Of a stretch of 41,165 nucleotides of DNA, positions 40,120-41,165 are shown piece after piece. The notes under the pieces were generated by a model, which did no database searches, was not told the DNA's origin, and was given only the letters and a program-made list of their open reading frames with translations. The stretch's first letter is position 1. Each line of letters begins with the position of its first letter. Made by a program: the position numbers and the translations under genes. Source of the DNA: a virus; the IMG/VR virus record IMGVR_UViG_3300024262_002839, positions 1 through 41,165 of that record; one strand, written 5' to 3'.

Positions 40120-41165
40120 TTATTTCATTTTAAATATATCAAATGATTCTATTATAATAGATTCTTTAAGAAGTTCTTTAAATTTTTTAGCTTCTCTTTT
40201 TCTGATTTCATTTCCAACACCAATTCCTTTAAACCCATCAGCCATAACATCCTTACCAGAAGTGGATGGTTCATAGTCTAAGAAGGTCATATATGACTTA
40301 TCTGTTAAACCCATAACCTTTATCCACTCTTCTAAGATATCTCTCCTAACGTTCTTATTTCGCACTTGTTTGTACAATTCGTACACATCTTCAGGTGCGA
40401 TTGCTTTCATTTGCCACATTTTAATTAAAATTGATATAATTTCTACAAAATCGGTAGGAATTCTAGCATCAATAAGAAGTTTTTTGAAATCATCATTAAC
40501 TTCGTTATCCCTTAAAACTTGTGCAATAGCGACAGTTAAATATGTTGTAGGTTTGATTGCTTTTTCTTTTGTAATAACAGGAAAGATTTGATCCATTATA
40601 TCATACTTGATTAAATCATCAACAAATCTTTTTATGATTTTAGGGTCATTGTTTTTTCTTGCTTTTTCTTTTACTTTTTTGAATTCTAAGAAAATTCTTT
40701 CCCTGGATACATCATCAACATCTGATATACCAAATAATCTACTATCCTTTTTAATAGCATCTTCTGTTTCTTCATCTAATTTACTATCAGTAGTAGCTAC
40801 AAACCTTAATGCTCTAAGAATTCTTAATCTATCTTCATCAAATCTTTTTTGTGGAACACCCACAGCTCTAATGATTCTATTTTTAATATCTTTCTGACCT
40901 CCTACAATATCTACAATTTCACCTGTACCAATATCATAAAAAAGTGCATTTATAGAAATATCACGCCTCATAACATCATCGTTAATTGTAATATGATCTC
41001 CGATATCAACTTTTTTATCAGTTCCTTTATTATCCCTACCTTTAGATATATCTTTTCTATAAGAAGCGATTTCATATCCTTCAGGTTCATCTTTAGTAAA
41101 TACCCTAACAACACCAAACTGGACACCCTGTAAATCTGTCTTATAATCTTTAAGAATTTCCATTG
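40120..41165 (-). CDS. cca: CCA-adding tRNA nucleotidyltransferase, 5' end beyond window
   Basis: 347 aa visible; the N-terminal strand with the GGxVRD and DxD metal motifs lies beyond the right edge, so the start is not in view and the first Met seen is internal. Present are the RRDISINAL motif (67-75), GEIVDIVGGQKDI and RFDEDRLRILRALRF, which are class II CCA/poly(A) polymerase motifs B-D. The enzyme adds or repairs the 3' CCA of tRNA. The C-terminal domain is helical. The last residues read KKFKELLKESIIIESFDIF, like the tag but at the C-terminal end. It lies four bases before the frameshifted tagged gene. Confidence 0.92.
   Translation of the reverse strand, partial: MEILKDYKTDLQGVQFGVVRVFTKDEPEGYEIASYRKDISKGRDNKGTDKKVDIGDHITINDDVMRRDISINALFYDIGTGEIVDIVGGQKDIKNRIIRAVGVPQKRFDEDRLRILRALRFVATTDSKLDEETEDAIKKDSRLFGISDVDDVSRERIFLEFKKVKEKARKNNDPKIIKRFVDDLIKYDIMDQIFPVITKEKAIKPTTYLTVAIAQVLRDNEVNDDFKKLLIDARIPTDFVEIISILIKMWQMKAIAPEDVYELYKQVRNKNVRRDILEEWIKVMGLTDKSYMTFLDYEPSTSGKDVMADGFKGIGVGNEIRKREAKKFKELLKESIIIESFDIFKMK

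Noticed and set aside
1-41165. Recoded stop codons (TAG or TGA reassigned) as in some Bacteroidota megaphages
   Set aside because: TAG, TGA and TAA all end full-length genes here (for example TAG at 9499 and 22530) and no long frame is interrupted by one of them.
1-41165. tRNA genes, CRISPR arrays, insertion sequences
   Set aside because: No cloverleaf-sized GC-rich block, no regularly spaced repeat-spacer pattern and no transposase were found by eye; small or degenerate cases could be missed.

Overview
The window looks like part of a large, T4-related tailed phage infecting a Bacteroidota bacterium that has a type IX secretion system (T9SS). Support for a phage: a T4 gp32-type single-stranded DNA-binding protein with an acidic tail, a probable gp62-type clamp-loader subunit beside it, densely packed short unknown genes with overlapping stops and starts, and a family of genes sharing an N-terminal tag that resembles the T4 capsid-targeting sequence. 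Support for a Bacteroidota host: very AT-rich DNA, lipoprotein signals ending in SC or GC, signal peptides ending in FSQ or YGQ, promoters of the TTTG-N19/20-TAnnTTTG type, and two proteins with a T9SS C-terminal sorting domain. The standard genetic code fits. I saw no tRNA, rRNA, CRISPR array or insertion sequence, and no gene-free stretch above 300 bases.

Layout. 1-750: end of one gene and a tagged gene. 790-3350 (minus): chaperone operon hsp20-csp-dnaK with a 13-bp inverted repeat upstream. 3500-6330 (minus): RmlC-type sugar epimerase, a lipoprotein, a secreted protein, a catalytically dead gp47/SbcD-like protein and a possible nuclease. 6400-9500 (plus): coiled-coil protein, LemA-like protein, Cys-rich membrane protein, lipoprotein. 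9510-15820 (minus): two membrane proteins, then a block of mostly tagged genes that also holds a staphylococcal-type nuclease and a ParB-like protein. 15990-18860: a spanin-like membrane protein (minus) and two T9SS cargo paralogs (plus). 18910-20690 (minus): a 591-aa WNNG-repeat protein, probably a fibre or adhesin. 20800-34600 (plus): lipoprotein, small genes, gp32, tagged gene, gp62-like, receiver domain, RtcB RNA ligase, a lipoprotein with a C-terminal membrane helix, small zinc-ribbon proteins, HD phosphohydrolase, Rossmann-like protein. 34580-41165: a 938-aa tagged protein, two small plus-strand genes, then minus-strand genes including a frameshifted tagged gene and a CCA tRNA nucleotidyltransferase cut by the window edge.

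How it may work together (inference). Tagged proteins would be packed into the prohead, trimmed after a [LI]xE site and injected with the DNA. Genes behind host-type promoters (LemA-like, T9SS cargo, several small genes) would be transcribed early by host polymerase. T4-late-like TATAAATA elements may drive later genes. Chaperones would support folding of many virion proteins, RtcB plus the CCA enzyme would repair or mature tRNAs, and the secreted, lipo- and T9SS proteins would remodel the envelope of the infected cell.
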